Shown: positions 21,999 to 33,034 of the stretch, in pieces
How the letters are laid out: every line of letters begins with the position of its first letter
Numbering within the stretch: the first letter of the stretch is position 1
Assembly (NCBI GenBank): GCA_951217055.1
Contig: OX578277.1
Span: 105,532,119-105,596,118, forward strand
DNA length: 64,000 nt
Origin: Gerris lacustris
Lineage: Eukaryota > Arthropoda > Insecta > Hemiptera > Gerridae
Reading direction: 5' to 3'
Notes under the pieces: model-generated
The model's input: the letters and a program-made list of their open reading frames with translations, nothing else
The model's database searches: none
Told to the model about the DNA's origin: nothing
Position numbers and translations under genes: made by a program

Positions 21999-24155
21999 GG
22001 GTAAATTTGCACTTGAGCACCCACTTATTTATAATTGTCCGATTGACTTCGGGTTTATTTTAAACTGTTCCTTTTTACATTTTAACAACTATTTACCATG
22101 TACCGTGTCGATAAAATCAATAGTTTATTTTTAAAAAAATATATAAAATATCCACTCACGTACATACGGGAAATGTTGGGAAAATAGGGGTTTTTAAGGG
22201 TGGGGGATTCACTCAGGATAGCTAAAAACCTTGAAATTGGATGCCAATTATAAAAAAATACAGTATTCTCCGTAAATAAATGTTTTATAATGAAAAAAAT
22301 ACATCGTTAAAACACTCAAAAAATCTTCGTCGGCCATTATATACAATGTTATTAGTAGATAAGATAACAGTGACTATCGATATAATAGGAGAATATATAT
22401 CGATATCGAAACGTGTGTTCAAAGAGTCATCAGGTTTGTAGCGGTACATTTAAGACTCGTCACATCAAGAATTCTCCTTCTGTTTCTCTTTATGCTCTGT
22501 CACACTCCTTATGCTCAAATCTTCAGCACTTTTTTATACAAAAGTGTGATGTTCCTTCGTCCTAAAGAACATATATAAAGATAGTCCTAATGTATTGTTA
22601 GATTAAGGGTAATAAACTTTCCTATTTAAATTCCTTTGTCTTAATGCCTATTAAGACAAAGGGATATTCAGTCTAATGTACATTGGGACTAAGGAACATC
22701 ACACTTTTGTATACAAAAGTGTGATGTTCCTTAGTCCCAAAACACATAGAACTGGATATCCCTTAGTCTAAAAGATTGTTTGATGGTTAAGGGCAATAAA
22801 CTCTCCTCTTTATATTCCTTTGTCTTAATGACTATTAAGACAAAGGGATATTCAGCCTAATGTACATTGGGACTAAGGAACATCACACTTTTGTATACAA
22901 AAGTGTGATGTTCCTTAGTCCCAAAACACATTGAACTGGATATCCCTTAGTCTAAAAGATTGTTTGATGATTAAGGGAAATAAACTCTCCTCTTTATATT
23001 CCTTTGTCTTAATGACTATTAAGACAAAGGGATATTCAGCCTAATGTACATTGGGACTAAGGAACATCACACTTTTGTATACAAAAGTGTGATGTTCCTT
23101 AGTCCCAAAACACATTGAACTGGATATCCCTTAGTCTAAAAGATTGTTTGATGATTAAGGGCAATAAACTCTCCTCTTTATATTCCTTTGTCTTAATGAC
23201 TATTAAGACAAAGGGATATTCAGCCTAATGTACATTGGGACTAAGGAACATCACACTTTTGTATACAAAAGTGTGATGTTACTTAGTCCCAAAACACATA
23301 GAACTGGATATCCCTTAGTCTAAAAGATTGTTTGATGATTAAGGGCAATAAACTCTCCTCTTTATATTCCTTTGTCTTAATGACTATTAAGACAAAGGGA
23401 TATTCAGCCTAATGTACATTGGGACTAAGGAACATCACACTTTTGTATACAAAAGTGTGATGTTCCTTAGTCCCAAAACACATAGAACTGGATATCCCTT
23501 AGTCTAAAAGATTGTTAGATGATTAAGGGCAATAAACTCTCCTCTTTATATTCCTTTGTCTTAATGAATATTAAGAAAAAGGGATATTTAGTCTACTGTA
23601 CATTGGGACTAAGGAACATCACACTTTTGTATATAAAAGTGTGCTCTTTATTGATATGTAAATATCGATCTACAAGTAATAATCGATTAATCATATCAAT
23701 TGTACAATGTCTGGGAATAGCGTATGTATGCGAGTGTTCTTGTCTGCTGGATTTAAAAAAACACAAATTATTCTTCATTTTAAAGAAGAATCCGAAGAAT
23801 TGTTTTGTTTACATGATGAGTTATAACATCGCGCCATCACAATTATACAATATGCATTAAATTATTTATAATATTCTATAATTTTATGTTGCTATTATTT
23901 TGTTTTACGTATTTATACCACCAGTTTTGATGTTTTAAGCTATCTTGAGTGAATCCCCCACCCTTAAAAACCCCTATTTTCCCAACATTTCCCGTATGTA
24001 CGTGAGTGGATATTTTATATATTTTTTTAAAAATAAACTATTGATTTTATCGACACGGTACATGGTAAATAAAATGTAAAAAGGAACAGTTTAAAAAAAA
24101 CCCGAAGTCAATCGGACAATTATAAATAAGTGGGTGCTCAAGTGCAAATTTACCC
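21999..24155. mobile_element. Composite element: long inverted repeats around a palindromic satellite
   Basis: A 225-bp left arm (21999-22223), starting GGGTAAATTTGCACTTGAGC, is inverted as a 218-bp right arm (23938-24155). Inner edges read ATTCACTCAGGATAGCT and AGCTATCTTGAGTGAAT. Between the arms lie the 184-bp satellite (22530-23644) and ~300 bp of AT-rich sequence on each side. No open frame with a recognised domain is present, so if it is a transposon it is non-autonomous. TTGTT occurs near both outer edges but a target duplication is not proven. Confidence 0.65.
22530..23644. repeat. 184-bp tandem satellite with two palindromes per unit
   Basis: The centres of a GTATAC-centred palindrome fall at 22711, 22895, 23079, 23263, 23447 and 23631, an exact 184-bp period, with a divergent first unit at about 22537. 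Each full unit carries a 54-bp perfect palindrome (for example 22685-22738, arms starting GGGACTAAGGAACATCACAC) and a second hairpin with arms CCTTTGTCTTAAT / ATTAAGACAAAGG and a 4-base loop. Units are almost identical in the middle of the array and diverge at both edges, typical of homogenisation by unequal exchange. Confidence 0.9.
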
Positions 24156-24399
24156 TTGTTCGACATACTTTATACAAAATTGTCGAGAATTAGGAAGAGG
24201 CCGAATTACCCCTTTTCAATTTTACGTAAAATTAGTATTTTTAAAAAGTATTTTACGTTTGAGCCATCAAAACGTTTAAAGGTCCCTTAAATACACGAAT
24301 AACAAAACCCGTAGAGAGCGGCCATGTTCCACTCATTTTGGTGGACAATGTGATTTTCCTTCTTTGGTATCAAAGTTCTTCAACACGCTCATACACAGT

Positions 24400-24660
24400 T
24401 CAACAGATTTGTAAAATATATGACCACGCTCACAAAAATATACGGTGTGTTTATATTTTATCAATAAGTTCATCAAATCTGAAAATTGATTGGAAGACCA
24501 ACCCAAGTTGTGATTTAACACCATGTTTGAGGGCTTTTATTCTATTAGGAGACCAAAAAATCGAAGCTTTGTACATTTGTAACAATAATAATGATGTAAA
24601 TATTACTTTGATCCACGTCTGTACTTTACAGACTGAAAGCAACGCTAACGTTATTATATA
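24400..24660 (+). pseudogene. Possible mariner-type transposase relic
   Basis: A plus-strand frame contains WKTNPSCDLTPCLRAFILLG, which loosely follows the WPPRSCDLTPLDFFLWG signature around the second catalytic Asp of a Tc1/mariner-superfamily transposase group common in arthropods. The match is weak and the surrounding sequence is not alignable by eye, so this could be chance. Confidence 0.25.
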
Positions 24661-24662
24661 TA

Positions 24663-25570
24663 GGGTGTCCTAAAATTAACGCAAGATTTTTAATTTGCCG
24701 CCATTTGTGTAGTAAATTGTTGGCAAACCTGAAAAAAAAACAATTTGACAACTGAGAGTTTAGGGTTAGTAAAAAAGGAGCGTTACACGATAAAGCAACG
24801 TTTTCTATTATTGATCGTGATTTGACACGATAAATTTATTTAATTGAATTTAACCAATTTAATGTATTTATTTAATTTAACCCCCTAGATCGTGTGATTT
24901 AACACCATTAGATTTCTTTTTACTGGTCTTATATTACTTTGCTTTGTAAGTTTCATCGCACATTTCCGTTTCCCTAATTTTGAACCACTTCCCGTGATTC
25001 AATCTTCCCCAAATTTTGCACAAATATACAACTAAGTTTAAGAATACAGAAACAAAAAAAAAAAAAAAAATGGCGTCAATTTTATTTGCTTTTTAAGTTT
25101 CATCGCACACCTATTACCCCAATTTTGAACCACTTCCCGTCATTTAATCTTCTCCACATTTTGCACATAGATACAACTAAGGTAAAGAATACAGGGGAAA
25201 AAAAAAAAATTGAAAATAAGACCAGTTTTGAAAAATTGCATTTTTATATTAATTATTATGGGGTTATTTGAAGTCAAAGGTCTATGTCAATAAGCCCACA
25301 ATTACACCCATGCATTACAGGAGTCCTAAGGTTAGGAAATTAAACGCTGTATTCACGAAATTCAGCCACATTTAAGCTAAATGGTCATGGAGAATTTCGA
25401 CAAAAGAGTGCATATGTGCCAGCAAAGCGCTGGAGGTCATATGGGCGTTGTGTTATTCCATTAATAACCTTATGCTATTTACATTATGATTCAATAAAAG
25501 AAACTAACAACTTAAAGACTAAAAACTGTGTTTTCTAATTAATTCAAATCTTGCGTTAATTGGGACGCCC
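24663..25570 (+). mobile_element. Mariner-like element, degraded (908 bp)
   Basis: Left end TA then GGGTGTCCTAAAATTAACGC; right end inverse GGGCGTCCCAATTAACGC then TA, giving ~26-bp inverted termini and TA target sites (24661-24662, 25571-25572). Around 24882-24930 the plus strand reads PPRSCDLTPLDFFL, the conserved block near the second catalytic Asp of DDE transposases of this group; the rest of the gene is lost. A ~137-bp segment (AAGTTTCATCGCACA, TTTTGAACCACTTCCCGT) is tandemly duplicated at 24950-25240. Confidence 0.65.
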
Positions 25571-26440
25571 TATATAATGGGTTTTATAACACCTTGGGTT
25601 TAATGAAAAATTAAAGTAAATTATATTCAACTTACAAAACGTATTTAAGACAAATCTAAATTGTATCTTAATGAACCAAGCAACTTTTCAATATTATAAT
25701 ACTGCCAAAATTACGTCTAAGTTTATAGCTTGAATTTATTATTAAATTAATGCTTAGTTAGGATAAACAATCAAAATTAGGTTAAATTATTAAACTTGAC
25801 TTTATTATGATTGTTGTGAAGTTGAGATGTCAAAGAGGTTCTAGTCATGTTTCCTTTAACTTACAATTACATTATGCTTAGTGAATTTCTCCACTGAATT
25901 GCTTTAGAATTTGTGTCGAATCTTGAAACAAAACAATGTTCAAACTGAATAAGAAAGTTAAACTCAGATAAGATATAATGTTAGATTTTGTTCAGAAGAA
26001 TATTTAGTTAAGTTTTGATGCTGCTGTTAAAGTTAATATGTATTTTGTTTAAGTTATAGTTTAGTCTATGTCTGTAAGTAGAATAAAAATGAGTTTTAAA
26101 ACTAAGTAATTATGACCAGAGAGGTTAATAGAAAGTGACGCAAAAATAAACAAGTAATGCGCACTTCACGTAAGTACGCGAGGCGATAATCACCGGTTTC
26201 TGTACGATTAAGTAAAAATTATTAAGTGGAAATTTTTAATAGTTGCATATTCTTTTTCTACACTTCAAGACCTTTAAATTGATGTATAACATGTCAGGGT
26301 GACTAAATACTATTTTTGTCGCCCGCTATATTGGCCGCCATCTTGGAAATATTAAGTGTAAACTCCAGAAAGATACTCCTTATAATATAAACTTCAGTGT
26401 TCCAACTCACGAACATAAAGAACTTAAATCTAAACAAAGA
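25571..26440. other. AT-rich stretch, nothing recognised
   Basis: No coding sequence. The phrase AATTATGACCAGAGAGGTTAA at about 26108-26128 is related to the outer arms of the fold-back at 32709-32919. Confidence 0.3.
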
Positions 26441-26454
26441 TTCAATAATCGAAA

Positions 26455-26515
26455 TTAACAATAACAATACTAGTAATAATAACAATAATAGTAATAATAA
26501 CAATAATGATTATTT
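26455..26515. repeat. AAT/AAC trinucleotide microsatellite
   Basis: Imperfect run of AATAAT and AACAAT triplets; the reverse strand encodes a spurious leucine run. Confidence 0.85.
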
Positions 26516-27378
26516 TTTAACTACATGATTTAAACACTGTGTATTAAATATAAAAAAGTAAAGTTAGACAATCTAAATAAAAGAAATAAATGTGACGAGT
26601 AAGTGTTAAAATGAAAAAAATAATAATAGCGCTTGGGCAGGTTTGTTGAATCAGGCAAAAATATGCAACACTGGCTATAAACAGAACAGCTGGTTTAGTG
26701 GATATTGTAAAACCTTATGCTGATGAACACATTTTATATTACTACGTTTTTATTAGCTTGCTTTCTTGTTTGTTTGTTTGTTTGTCCGGTACAAATCTGG
26801 CAATCGATTTCTAACTAACTTCCCGAATATCTAGACATTTGAAACTTTTAGCATAGCTCAGAACACGATGATAATGCATTATTTTAATACTTTTAGCCAT
26901 ATTTCAGCAGAATTTAATTGGTTTTCAGCAAACTTCGTAGTACGGAAAAAATCCGCAAGTTATTTTATTTGTTTTGCCATATCCCATATTTACGCAATCT
27001 TCAATTTGTGATAGATAAACATTGAATGACAGCAAAACAGGAAATATTGATTATATTATTTATCGATTGTATTATTTATATTATTTCAAATATATCGACA
27101 CGCTTTAGATTTGGTGTTGGGGAGATCCGTTGTACAAAGAATTGTCCTTTTACAGGTTTAAGATCAGCTCTCTAGATGATTGTCATTTATGTGAAGTAAA
27201 TACATTCGTAACTTTTTTTTTTTTTTCAATAACATTATATATTATATAACAATAACAATTATATTATCAACATTACATACGATTTAACAGAAAATTTAAA
27301 AACATAGTATATTTTTTTATCTTGAAATTATTTTATATTTTATTTACAGATTAAAAATTAACTGTAGGAAAAATGTAA
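26516..27378. repeat. AT-rich stretch with a TTTG microsatellite repeat
   Basis: TTGTTTGTTTGTTTGTTTGT at about 26767-26786 is followed by CCGGTACAAATCTGGCAATC and a ~150 bp conserved-looking tail. This is the same plan (short-motif tract next to a unique tail) as R1-R5, but the tail differs. Nothing else is recognised. Confidence 0.35.
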
Positions 27379-27384
27379 TGTGCA

Positions 27385-27495
27385 ACTCGAGCTTAAAGTG
27401 TTTTTGCTGCACTCGAGAAACCATTCCGCCCTCGCCTGCGGCACGTGTGTAAATATTTCTCTCGAGTGCAGCAAAGTGCCACTTTGCGCACTAGT
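27385..27495. repeat. Imperfect hairpin related to the R6 terminal region
   Basis: TGCTGCACTCGAG at about 27407-27419 is inverted as CTCGAGTGCAGCA at about 27461-27473. The surrounding wording (GTGCAACTCGAGC, GCCACTTTGCGCACTAGT) resembles the right part of R6. Confidence 0.45.
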
Positions 27496-27850
27496 TACAC
27501 AATTTACTATATCAGTCGTGATTTAAATCCAAAATCCATTGGGATTTTTTCAATAACTACCAAAGTTGTGACATATTTATCTACATTCTATTCTTTCCCA
27601 CTGATAGTTCACATTACATGGTTGCCTCTGCCAAAAACAAAAAAAAAAAAAAAAAAAAAAATCGTGCCATTTATAAAAGAACCAAACAACTCTTTAACTG
27701 CTTTAGCAGACCATCATCTAAATTACTAATCATTGGTTGAAGGTTGGAATTATTTTATGATTATGCTAAATATAAAGAAATTATATTTTATCAGAAGAGA
27801 AAACTAGTTAAAATTAATTACTATAATCATTGTCCTTCTCCTGTTTCAGA

Positions 27851-27900
27851 GTACTACGAGCAGATGCTTACACAGAACATTAAACAAATGCCTTCAAGGG
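27851..27900 (+). other. Weak candidate internal exon
   Basis: A pyrimidine-rich tract ends in CCTTCTCCTGTTTCAG at 27835-27850, an excellent-looking 3' splice site, followed by an open frame reading EYYEQMLTQNIKQMPSR. No convincing donor site follows, and I do not recognise the peptide. It may be a fragment of a host gene or chance. Confidence 0.15.
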
Positions 27901-28381
27901 CTAATTTTGCTAATGCTTTATTGCTGTTTTTGGCCATTATCAATTTTCACTCGGTTTTGTTTCGACCCTATAATTATACGGATCTCTTTGCTATCTCTCA
28001 ACTCCCCTTGTATGAAACCCTTATGATAATTTACGATAAAACAACTATAAATTATCTACGTATAGTATGATTTTGCTTCCAGGCTTACCGAAGGTAACGG
28101 AAGCTATATATGATCGTTCTGAACAATGAACATTTTTTGTCTCCGATTTCATCAATTATAAGAAAGAAATCTGTTTCAGATTTCCGGGAACATTTTTGGT
28201 TCCGTGTCTAGTCTGTCTGTCTGTCACTCGATTTTGTTAACCAATATATCTTAAAAACTACTCGCCCTATTTTTAATGAAATTTAGATAGTAGGTCATAA
28301 TTTGGCCATTAAAAGTCGTATATAAGTTACAACCTTCTGCACTTATTTGTCTCTCTTCCACATGCGCTCAAAAATACATTT

Positions 28382-28983
28382 ATCTACGATTGATACAAAA
28401 TATAAACATTGTATCTCTTTTTAGATGCGTAGAAAGTGATTCTTTGCGCACTTGTATTCATTGCGCAAGCAAATTTTTATAATTCCTTTTTTTCTGCCCT
28501 AGGGCGGTAAAAAAGAAGAATTTTTCACCATAACGCACGATTAGCGAGTTTGTTTACACCAAACAAAACTAATTTTCTGTTTGTTTAATTAAAGAAACTG
28601 TTTATATCGAGTTTTTAATGAAAAACAATGAGCAACAATGATGATTTAAACACCAATAAACAAAATGATGATTTAAGTGATTATGACGAAAATGAGGAGA
28701 ATTATACGCCTCCTGAAATAATTAATTCGGCACAAAATACAACTAAAGAATTAATGTCATCTTTATCAAAAGAGATGAACTTACATACAGAAAGTTTATT
28801 AATTTTTTTTCGGTATTTATGATTAAAATCCAAGAATCGTAGATAAAGTACGGTACGCAACTCGTGCGAAAACGGCATTTTTCTTTGCTCGTGTAATCTT
28901 ACTACCCTCGCTGTCGCTCGGGTACAAACTCCACACTCGCATGCAAAATGCTACTTTCCGCACTAGTCGCGTAATGTATTATT
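28382..28983 (+). mobile_element. R6 element, best copy, inserted in R1
   Basis: R6 begins TATCTACGATTGATAC and has an inverted ATCGTAGATA near 28839-28848; the unit ends with the GCAACTCGTGCGAAAAC and ACCCTCGCTGTCGCTCGGG region and TGCTACTTTCCGCACTAG. Other copies are at 34705-35275 (plus), 46872-47387 with 57473-57505 (minus) and 58261-58520 (plus, truncated). An internal hairpin-like ATTCCTTTTTTTCTGCCC / GGGCGGTAAAAAAGAAGAAT precedes the small open frame. Size and inverted motifs suggest a non-autonomous DNA transposon. Confidence 0.65.
28628..28822 (+). CDS. Small acidic open frame within R6 (64 aa)
   Basis: A 64-residue frame starting MSNNDDLNTNKQNDD and continuing DYDENEENYTPPEIINSAQ, rich in Asp, Glu and Asn. 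It begins just after AAAAACA and fills the middle of R6. The minus-strand copy at 47159 keeps a related start (MSESSDFDENVENNTPPEI) before a stop, and the 34.9 kb copy keeps parts with frame damage. The conservation of codons across copies suggests it was once the N-terminus of an element protein whose remainder was deleted. A tail like NTTKELMSSL leading to a lost region could fit the N-terminus of a tyrosine-recombinase-like or other element protein, but that is a guess. The product is unrecognised. Confidence 0.4.
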   Translation: MSNNDDLNTNKQNDDLSDYDENEENYTPPEIINSAQNTTKELMSSLSKEMNLHTESLLIFFRYL

Positions 28984-29275
28984 ACTTACACTTATAGCTT
29001 CAAAAGTACTTATCAGATTTGTATATAACTTCTATAGTTTATTGAAAGTAACCCGCAGATATCTCCAGATTAATTTGAACCCTATGCGCTCTTTAACTTT
29101 TGATAAATTGATAGATAAAAAATTTTTGAAAGATTAAAATATCCGGGGAGGGGTAAAATGAAATAAACTTGACAATAATTGGTTTTAAAAGCGTAAAATC
29201 AATACTTTTCATCATCATTATTTTTTTTATACGAAATAGCTCGCAGGAAGCTAGGTTACACAATAATTGGTAGAC

Positions 29276-29964
29276 TATTTACAATTAAGTTAAAAGAAAA
29301 GAAAGCTTAAAACAATAATTAAATAATGTAATGACCTAATAAGCTGTTGAACGGGACTAAAACAACAATAAAAAAAATAAAATAAAAATAATTAAATAAT
29401 GTTAACAACGTTCCCTCTGTATTCTGTTGATCAATAGACGAAAAATTGTACATTAAAATTTATTTAGTCCCACGCTACGATTTGAAATGATATTATTTTC
29501 TGTGTCTATCTATTTTAATATTATCTTGCTATATCAGAAAGTGTCTCATTTAATTATGAATATAAAATAATCATAATTGTTCTAACAAAATTTAATTATC
29601 TAAGTTATTGGAAAATGTAAATTTCCTCTTTTAATGCAAATTAGTGCCAATCAATTAATCAAGAATTTAAATTTAATTCGTGAGTTTAGCATTGATTATA
29701 ATTAATAAAATAGAACGTAATTGATTTATTTAAAGCTATTTTTTGAGAGGGAGGGGGGGAGCTCTAGTGAATGGTGAAGTTAATTTTATATGTACCATGG
29801 ATTTACCTAATATGACAATAAGCATTAAATATTTACAAAATATAAAATTATGACTATATCTCTACAAATTTTGCTTCCGAGCTTAGCTTCAGACTAAACT
29901 AATTCTCAGAATTTAATAAATTTGGGTAGAAGATCTTAGTTTACTGATGATGTCATATTAACTT
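29276..29964. other. AT-rich stretch, nothing recognised
   Basis: No gene or repeat member seen between R1 and R5. Confidence 0.3.
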
Positions 29965-30592
29965 CAACCTTCTGATCAAAAATCGGTCCGAGACAACTCA
30001 GACAAACTTTCTCATACACGAGTTCATAATTATTTAGCCCAGTGTTTTCCATTTATTAGTTTTCGTATATAAATTTAATTATTATTGTGCATTTCATTAA
30101 AATTTATTATAAAAATAACTTCTCCCGGGCAGGGAATCGAACCCGGGCTCTCTCGGTCCGCGTTATAAGCTTTTTTCTCAGGAACTAGATTTTTCCCGGG
30201 AAAACGGCTTATATCGTTGGATTCGTATTTAAATGGACTATAATTTAGAATTTTTTAATCAAAATCGTCGGAACCGTTTTCGAAAAATAATTTTTTTTCA
30301 CGTTTTTTCAGAGTTTTTGGGGAGCAGCGCCCCTAAATTTGGAGCTAAAATTCATTTCTCGATTTCGCCTCGGGGTATGATTTTTCTGAACATGTATGCC
30401 AAATTTCGTCAAAATCTGCCCAGTAGTTTAGGCTCCAGGCGTCTGCACAGACGACAGACAGACGACAGACAGACATTTTTTAAAAACCACTTTATTGGAC
30501 TCAGGGGACCTCAAAACGTGTAAATCCATCAAAATCTCAAAATTTAATTTTCGCGCCATCACAATACTTTCTCCTTATATGAGAAAGTAAAA
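29965..30592 (+). repeat. R5 dispersed repeat, copy 1
   Basis: Starts AAAAATCGGTCCGAGACAAC, has a tRNA-like B-box on the minus strand (GGGTTCGATTCCCTGCC near 30130-30147), TTTCCCGGGAAAACGGCTTA, GGGGAGCAGCGCCCC, an ACGACAGACAGACGACAGAC tract (30445-30472), CAGGGGACCTCAAAACGTG and ends in the hairpin ACTTTCTC-loop-GAGAAAGT (about 30566-30588). The open frame across it is spurious. Confidence 0.75.
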
Positions 30593-30670
30593 AAGGACCT
30601 TTTTTTATTTGACTCCAATTTAATAAAATTAAAATGCATGCTTATTTTCTCCATTTCATGCAAAAATAAT

Positions 30671-31607
30671 CAGGTCAAGAGTGTGCTAGTCAGCACACAG
30701 CAAGGATCCGTAGGCAACACAGTATTGTTCAAGTAGTAGCAATAGGTACTACTTGAACAAAAAAAATCGGTCCGAGACAACTCAGACAAACTTTCTCATA
30801 TACGATTTTATAATTACTTAGCCCAGTGTTTCCATTTATTAGTTTTCAAATGTACATTTAAATATTATTGAACATTTCATCAAAATGTATCATAAAAATA
30901 ACTTCTCCTGGGCGGGGAATCGAACCCGGGCTCTCTCCGTCCGCGTTTTAAGCTAATATCTCAGGAACTAGATTTTTCCCGGGAAAACGGCTTATATTGT
31001 TGGATTCGTATTCAAATGGACTACATTTTAGAATTTTTTAATCAAAATCGTCGGAACCGTTTTCGAGAAATAATTTTTTTTTATGTTTTTCAGAGTTTTT
31101 GGGGGGTAGCGCCCCCAAATTTAGAGCTAAAATTCATTTCTCGATTTCGCCAAGGGGTATGATTTTTCTAAACATGTATGCCAAATTTCGTCAAAATCGG
31201 CTTAGTAGTTTGGGCTCCAGGCGTCTGCACAGACGACAGACAGACGACAGACAGACGACAGACAGACAACAGACAGACGACAGACAGACATTTTTTAAAA
31301 ACCACTTTTTTGGACTCAGGGGACCTCAAAACGTGTAAATCCATCAAAATCTCAAAATTAAATTTTTGCGCCATCACAATACTTTCTCTTTATATGAGAA
31401 AGTAAAAAGCACTAAAAAGATGCTATATTTTTTCTATATTGGGGTCAAATAGTTACGCCAATATTTCCAATTTCGACTTAAAAAGCACTATCAACAAATA
31501 GTGCTTTTTAAAATGCTAAAAAGTCTATTTTGAACTTTCGTATCGGGTCTGATATTCTCAAAACACATAAACAAACTACGAAAGTATTTTGTTAATAATA
31601 AGAAATC

Positions 31608-31646
<39 letters not shown>

Positions 31647-31920
31647 TCAGCTTGTACCAAAAATAAATTTATTTTTAAACCCTTTAAGTTTTTTACTATC
31701 ATTTTTTTTTAATTTGCTACATGTGTGGTAGGTAAAATGTATTATGGTGCTTTGGTAGATACTATACACATATGAGCCATTTCATTTCGTATATATGCCA
31801 AATTTGAAATGATCGGGCAAAAGGTGTAGCCGCGAGCAGGCGACAGAAGGACGAACGGACAGATAGACACAGACACACATAGGAAAATATAAGGGTCCTG
31901 GGTTTTGCCTAAGGACCCTA
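30671..31920 (-). repeat. R2 dispersed repeat, copy c, interrupted by R5
   Basis: The right-hand R2 end (GTCAAGAGTGTGCTAGTCAG, GATCCGTAGGCAACAC) lies at 30673-30722, and the left-hand R2 end (AAGGGTCCTGGGTTTTGCC) at 31892-31910. Between them R5 copy 2 has inserted. A poly-T tract of about 34 bp lies at 31610-31643. A local inverted pair AAAAAGCACTA / TAGTGCTTTTT lies near 31478-31510. Confidence 0.7.
30756..31403 (+). repeat. R5 dispersed repeat, copy 2 (nested in R2)
   Basis: Closest relative of copy 1; the microsatellite is expanded here (31231-31290, several GACGACAGACA units). It ends with a hairpin at 31381-31403: ACTTTCTC, 7-base loop, GAGAAAGT. The minus-strand tRNA-like segment (GGGTTCGATTCCCCGCC) lies at about 30914-30930. 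Confidence 0.75.
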
Positions 31921-32708
31921 AAAATAATTCATGGATATGTTATTGGGTATTGAATTCACATAATATCGACATTCCAATGTTTTTCAATAAAGTGGAGAAA
32001 ACCTGTATATATACCATTTGTGTAATAATTGAAATAGTAGACAGATCGATCTCAAGGTCAGAAATTATTAAACACAAATCCATTTTGATTACAATTTGGT
32101 CCGCAAGGAGATCTGATATAATTTTATATAAAATTTAAAAACTTCTATCTTGAAATATGGTACTACAATGAATACAAGTAAAAAACAGATCTACCTCCTA
32201 TTATTACTTCCTGACATGATATTTATTTTGTATCCCAAAACTAAAACATATATATTTATGTTAAAAATCAAAGAGACGTACACACAGAGTGAAGCCAGTA
32301 TCGATTTGGAAGGAGTAGGGCCAAGTTTTCCACCAGAGAAAAGAGTGAAGCAAGGCGAGCCGTTACCATGGGATGTTATGGGCCAGTGAAGAATAAAATG
32401 TTTTTCGACAAAGTGGACTGGCACAGCGTAGGAGATTTAAGGATTAAAGGTGAGAAGCTTACACACCTCAGTTTTACGAATACAAATAACGTTGTACTGT
32501 TTGCACCAACTAAGTTGAGAAATGACTAAAATAACGCCTGTACAAGTAATATCAGTTAACGTCTTATACTTTTTTATTTAGTTATAGTTATTATAATTTG
32601 TGTAGGAAAGGTCTCCTTTTTTCTTTCCTTTTGATATCCATTAAATATATTAGAATGTAGGTTTTACAAATAGTTGGTCGTTTTGACTGAGATTTTGTGG
32701 TACCACTT
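31921..32708. other. Stretch without recognised genes
   Basis: Open frames at 31905-32138 and 32150-32389 are short and match nothing I know. The phrase around 32280-32400 (GAAGCCAGTATCGATTTGGA, GAGAAAAGAGTGAAGCAAGG) is less AT-rich than its surroundings and reads somewhat like RT-domain text (for example VKQGEPLPWDVM), so it may be a decayed LINE fragment; this is weak. Confidence 0.2.
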
Positions 32709-32919
32709 CATAATTGTGACTAGAGAGGTTAAAAAAGAAACACAACAATATTGTCACCACACTTTTTTTTATAATTACAAGACGCGTTTTGACTTACATG
32801 TCATCTTCAGCCATTGCAAGAAGATGACATGTAAGTCGAAACGCGTCTTGTAATTATAAAAAAAATTGTGGTGACAATATTGTTGTGTTTCCTTTTTAAC
32901 CTCTCTAGTCATAATTATG
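32709..32919. repeat. Near-perfect palindrome, 100-bp arms, 11-bp loop
   Basis: Left arm 32709-32808 and right arm 32820-32919 are inverted with few mismatches; outer ends read CATAATTGTGACTAGAGAGG and CCTCTCTAGTCATAATTATG. The right arm contains GAAGATGACATGTAAGTCG then AAACGCG, a stem motif similar to one in the palindrome at 57525-58241. Probably a fold-back transposon remnant. Confidence 0.85.
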
Positions 32920-33034
32920 TATAGGTTTTACAATACTTTCATACTCGTAGTGCCTATAATATATATGTAAAATAAAATAATTTATTCCTCACAAATGTGT
33001 CATATAATAGTTATTTATGCACCTAGGGCGTAAA

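Larger units (their letters stand above)
28072..29275 (+). repeat. R1 dispersed repeat split by an R6 insertion
   Basis: R1 runs from CTTCCAGGCTTACCGAAGG to the CACATGCGCTCAAAAATACA block at about 28375, is interrupted, and resumes at about 28985 with CACTTATAGCTTCAAAAGTA, AAGTAACCCGCAGATATC and AGGAAGCTAGGTTACAC. The two halves join without loss when the interruption is removed. Confidence 0.75.

Noticed and set aside
22530..23644. Possible CRISPR-like array
   Set aside because: Units are 184 bp, contiguous and near-identical with no spacers; it is a satellite.
23519..23860. 113-codon plus-strand frame
   Set aside because: Begins inside the satellite and reads through its last unit; no domain.
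30233..31405. Open frames with QTDRQTDDRQ-like runs
   Set aside because: They are translations of the GACA microsatellite inside R5 and recur only because the repeat does.
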